Positions 21,188 through 22,447 of a stretch of DNA of 22,447 bases are shown in pieces. The DNA lies in IMG/VR virus record IMGVR_UViG_3300017788_000193, positions 1 through 22,447 of that record; one strand, given 5' to 3'. Both the position numbers and the translations under genes were made by a program. The stretch's first letter is position 1, and each line of letters opens with the position of its first letter. The DNA comes from a virus. The notes beneath the pieces were generated by a model. That model was not told the DNA's origin. It saw nothing but the letters and a program-made list of their open reading frames with translations, and did not search any database.

Positions 21188-21362
21188 TTGAAGCGCGTTT
21201 AGAAAATATGTCTGCCCTCAACTGTATTTTAAGTGACTCTTCTCTAAGATAAGCAATTCTTTCTTTATCTCGAACAGGGTCAAGTAAGTCTATTTGTTGG
21301 TCGATATCAGCCAACTCGTTCAGACAGGTGCGAACAAAGCCACCGTAATAGGTCGCATGCAT
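21180..21362 (-). CDS. Small minus-strand protein, 60 aa
   Basis: The ATG at 21362 (minus strand) is preceded by AAGGAGG at a spacing of 4 nt, which decides the start over an upstream Met. The protein begins MHATYYGGFVRTCLNELADI. A charged helical stretch follows (DQQIDLLDPVRDKERIAYLR, EESLKIQLRADIFSKRA) that could form a coiled coil. I do not recognise the family. It converges with the endolysin and diverges from the HTH gene, so it is probably an early or regulatory-region gene rather than a structural one. Confidence 0.6.
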   Translation of the reverse strand: MHATYYGGFVRTCLNELADIDQQIDLLDPVRDKERIAYLREESLKIQLRADIFSKRASII

Positions 21363-21382
21363 TTTGCCTCCTTCTGGAATAT

Positions 21383-21400
21383 AATTGTGACAGGTCAATT
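21383..21400. promoter_or_regulatory. Imperfect 18-bp dyad, possible repressor operator
   Basis: AATTG (21383-21387) and CAATT (21396-21400) are inverted arms around 8 bases; inside, TGAC and GTCA (21388-21391 and 21394-21397) form an overlapping second dyad. The length suits a lambda-like HTH operator. The site is upstream of the minus-strand gene and about 120 bp from the HTH gene start. Confidence 0.35.
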
Positions 21401-21475
21401 CGATGTAATCAAGGTGTAAAGACCATGTCTATCAAAAAGATATTATTGAAAAACTGGATTCGGCTGTCGTTTGTG

Positions 21476-21484
21476 TGATATAAA
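21476..21484 (+). promoter_or_regulatory. Extended -10 promoter of the HTH gene
   Basis: TGATATAAA is an extended -10 element (TG-N-TATAAA), 35 nt before the HTH start. The -35 region is weak (TGGATT at about 18 nt spacing). The transcript would carry a short leader with a modest GAATGGA site. Confidence 0.5.
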
Positions 21485-21518
21485 TGCTACTACAATTACA
21501 ACTAAAGAATGGAATATT

Positions 21519-21725
21519 ATGTCTGCTACCGCTATTGTCAATGGGGAAAGAATAAAAGCACTACGCAAGGCTAAGTTTATTACCCAGTCTGCGTTGGCAG
21601 ATATGGTTGGAATACGACCTGAAAGCCTGTGTAGGCTAGAGAAGAGTAAGCCAGCCAAATTCTCTACAATACTTAAATTAGCGGAAGTATTAGGCGTAGA
21701 GCCTTCTCATTTAATTTCTAAGTAG
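21519..21725 (+). CDS. XRE-family helix-turn-helix regulator, 68 aa
   Basis: I start at the ATG at 21519, giving MSATAIVNGERIKALRKAKF. The helix-turn-helix reads ITQSALADMVGIRPESLCRL, followed by EKSKPAKFSTILKLAEVLGV and EPSHLISK, a complete compact lambda Cro/CI-type DNA-binding domain ('G.rIk.lR.....tq..lA..vgi....l.rlE.g.......l.kla..l.v....l'). There is no oligomerisation domain beyond this, so it probably acts as a dimer. The gene lies after the lysis unit and before the non-coding region, with its own promoter candidate. Whether it controls lysogeny, early genes or the adjacent RNA cannot be told. Confidence 0.8.
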   Translation: MSATAIVNGERIKALRKAKFITQSALADMVGIRPESLCRLEKSKPAKFSTILKLAEVLGVEPSHLISK

Positions 21726-21865
21726 ATTATTACGCCCTATCACCGAAAGCCCGCCAAAACCGCCTCCAAGCCCTTTTAACCCCTATCCCAGTTGGGGGGG
21801 CGAGGGGGCTTAAAACCAAAGCCAGTCAAGCGTTTTTGGGGGTAGCGCAGGGCAGGGTGAGCCTG
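21726..21865 (+). other. GC-rich, strand-asymmetric non-coding segment
   Basis: This 140-bp stretch has runs of C in the first half and of G in the second, including seven G at 21794-21800, in an otherwise AT-rich genome. AAGCCC (21768-21773) and GGGCTT (21806-21811) bracket a C-run/G-run hairpin. There is no open frame. It could be a terminator, a packaging or replication signal, or the promoter-proximal part of the following RNA. Confidence 0.5.
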
Positions 21866-21871
21866 TATAAT
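21866..21871 (+). promoter_or_regulatory. TATAAT -10 box ahead of the non-coding RNA
   Basis: A perfect TATAAT stands here with TG just before it. No -35 match was found at the normal spacing. A start at about 21877-21880 would begin the transcript at GGGGTAGG. It is the only perfect TATAAT noticed in this non-coding part. Confidence 0.45.
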
Positions 21872-21876
21872 GAAGG

Positions 21877-22447
21877 GGTAGGCACGGCTGGATTTTTAGA
21901 ATCCCCAAGGGGCAAAATCCAAAAGTGAAAAAACTACAGTCAGGGATAAAACTCTGGTGAACTTAGGAAGTCATTAAATCCCTAGGGAACTTCTTAAGGT
22001 GACAGAAAAGATTATTACCTGATAATTACATAGTGAAGGGATAGTCAAAGGAAACTCTTTGAGAAGTCTCAGCATCCTAAATCGTTACAATAATTTGGGT
22101 GCTCGTAAAAGCGAACTTAACAAGACTGATTCATTTCAAAGATTACTACTTGGTCAATCAAGATAATACGACGACTTAGCCAGTTCTAGGTGAGGATATT
22201 ACTTTCGCGATAACTGTGTTAGTTCCACTAACAAAAGAGCGAGTGATAAAAGTGATTCCGGTCGCAACGGTAAAGAGATTAGACCTACGGCGAATGACTT
22301 CAAACTGTAAATTCAAATATATCAACAAACTATCTTGCGGTAGTAAGTTGTGCAACTAATTATATAAGACGAAACACGCAGCATCCTGTTGCGTGTCTTG
22401 CGGTATGTGCCGCAACTGAAGAGTCTATTCAGAAAACGAAAGGGTAA
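21877..22447 (+). ncRNA. Candidate large structured RNA (GOLLD/ROOL-like or new), 3' end outside
   Basis: At least 570 nt have no usable open frame in a genome where genes otherwise overlap. I see hairpins: 21890-21920 (GGATTTT/AAAATCC with an inner CCC/GGG), 21962-21998 (CTTAGGAAGT/ACTTCTTAAG), 22011-22026, 22045-22062 (TCAAAG/CTTTGA), 22076-22099 (CCTAAAT/ATTTGGG), 22149-22162, 22174-22191 inside TAATA/TATTA (22164-22201), and 22217-22233 (TGTTAG/CTAACA). Three abutting ones follow: 22374-22396 (ACACGCA/TGCGTGT), 22398-22415 (TTGCGG/CCGCAA) and 22416-22432 (CTGAA/TTCAG). A loop-to-upstream pairing (AGGGAT 21942-21947 with ATCCCT 21978-21983) could be a pseudoknot. Giant phage RNAs GOLLD and ROOL have similar size and density of stems; assignment needs a covariance search. 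The terminal stem may lie beyond the window. Confidence 0.6.

Noticed and set aside
22416-22432. Anticodon-arm-like hairpin (5-bp stem, 7-nt loop), possible tRNA
   Set aside because: The loop lacks U33 in the required place, and no D-arm, T-arm or acceptor stem surrounds it.
21877-22447. tmRNA or group I intron as explanation of the structured region
   Set aside because: No tag reading frame or tRNA-like ends of a tmRNA and no recognisable P-Q-R-S core of a group I intron were found by eye; a covariance search would settle it.

Overview
The window is a stretch of a tailed double-stranded DNA phage genome, almost certainly a siphovirus: major capsid protein, head-tail connectors, tail tube, a frameshifted tail assembly chaperone, a 1053-residue tape measure, tail-tip proteins and a lysis cassette lie in the usual order. 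The base composition is AT-rich, genes are packed with TAATG stop/start overlaps, and GTG or TTG starts are common. From memory of protein families, the DUF5047-like tail protein, the RRHRRR/CxC small helix-turn-helix protein with its metallophosphoesterase partner, the Com-like zinc ribbon and the HslV-like peptidase together suggest an actinobacterial host. The low GC would fit freshwater Actinobacteria (acI / Nanopelagicales type), but the host is inference.

Layout. 1-1004: end of the major capsid gene and two small head genes, each followed by a hairpin terminator or attenuator. 1052-7381: an accessory island between capsid and connector genes, made of small beta-rich, fibre-like proteins, several of them paralogues. 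It also holds a glycine-rich adhesin, a protein of a marine-phage family of unknown function, and two Fe(II)/2-oxoglutarate oxygenases on the opposite strand. Four consecutive proteins in it end in a similar hydrophobic peptide of the (S/P)F-L-(M/L)G kind. 7384-8956: four head-tail connector and tail-terminator genes. 8959-10566: a Com-like zinc ribbon, a small HTH protein and a metallophosphoesterase embedded in the structural operon. 10692-18797: a small protein, two paralogous tail-tube proteins, the gpG/gpGT-type chaperone with a G GGA AAA slip site, the tape measure and three tail-tip proteins. 18850-19427: two small membrane proteins, then a strong terminator at 19451-19490.

19515-21187: a second unit with an HslV/proteasome-beta-like Ntn hydrolase, a holin-like protein, two mini-proteins and a CHAP endolysin, linked by TAATG junctions. 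21180-21725: a small minus-strand gene and an XRE-type HTH regulator, transcribed divergently from a shared control region. 21726-22447 has no gene. It holds a GC-rich strand-asymmetric segment and then, behind a TATAAT box, at least 570 nt of closely spaced hairpins. I read this as a large structured non-coding RNA that runs off the window end, either a relative of the GOLLD/ROOL giant phage RNAs or a new class.

The terminase and portal genes must lie upstream of the window. No integrase, tRNA, CRISPR array or insertion sequence was recognised. Functions are assigned by reading protein motifs; no database search was possible.
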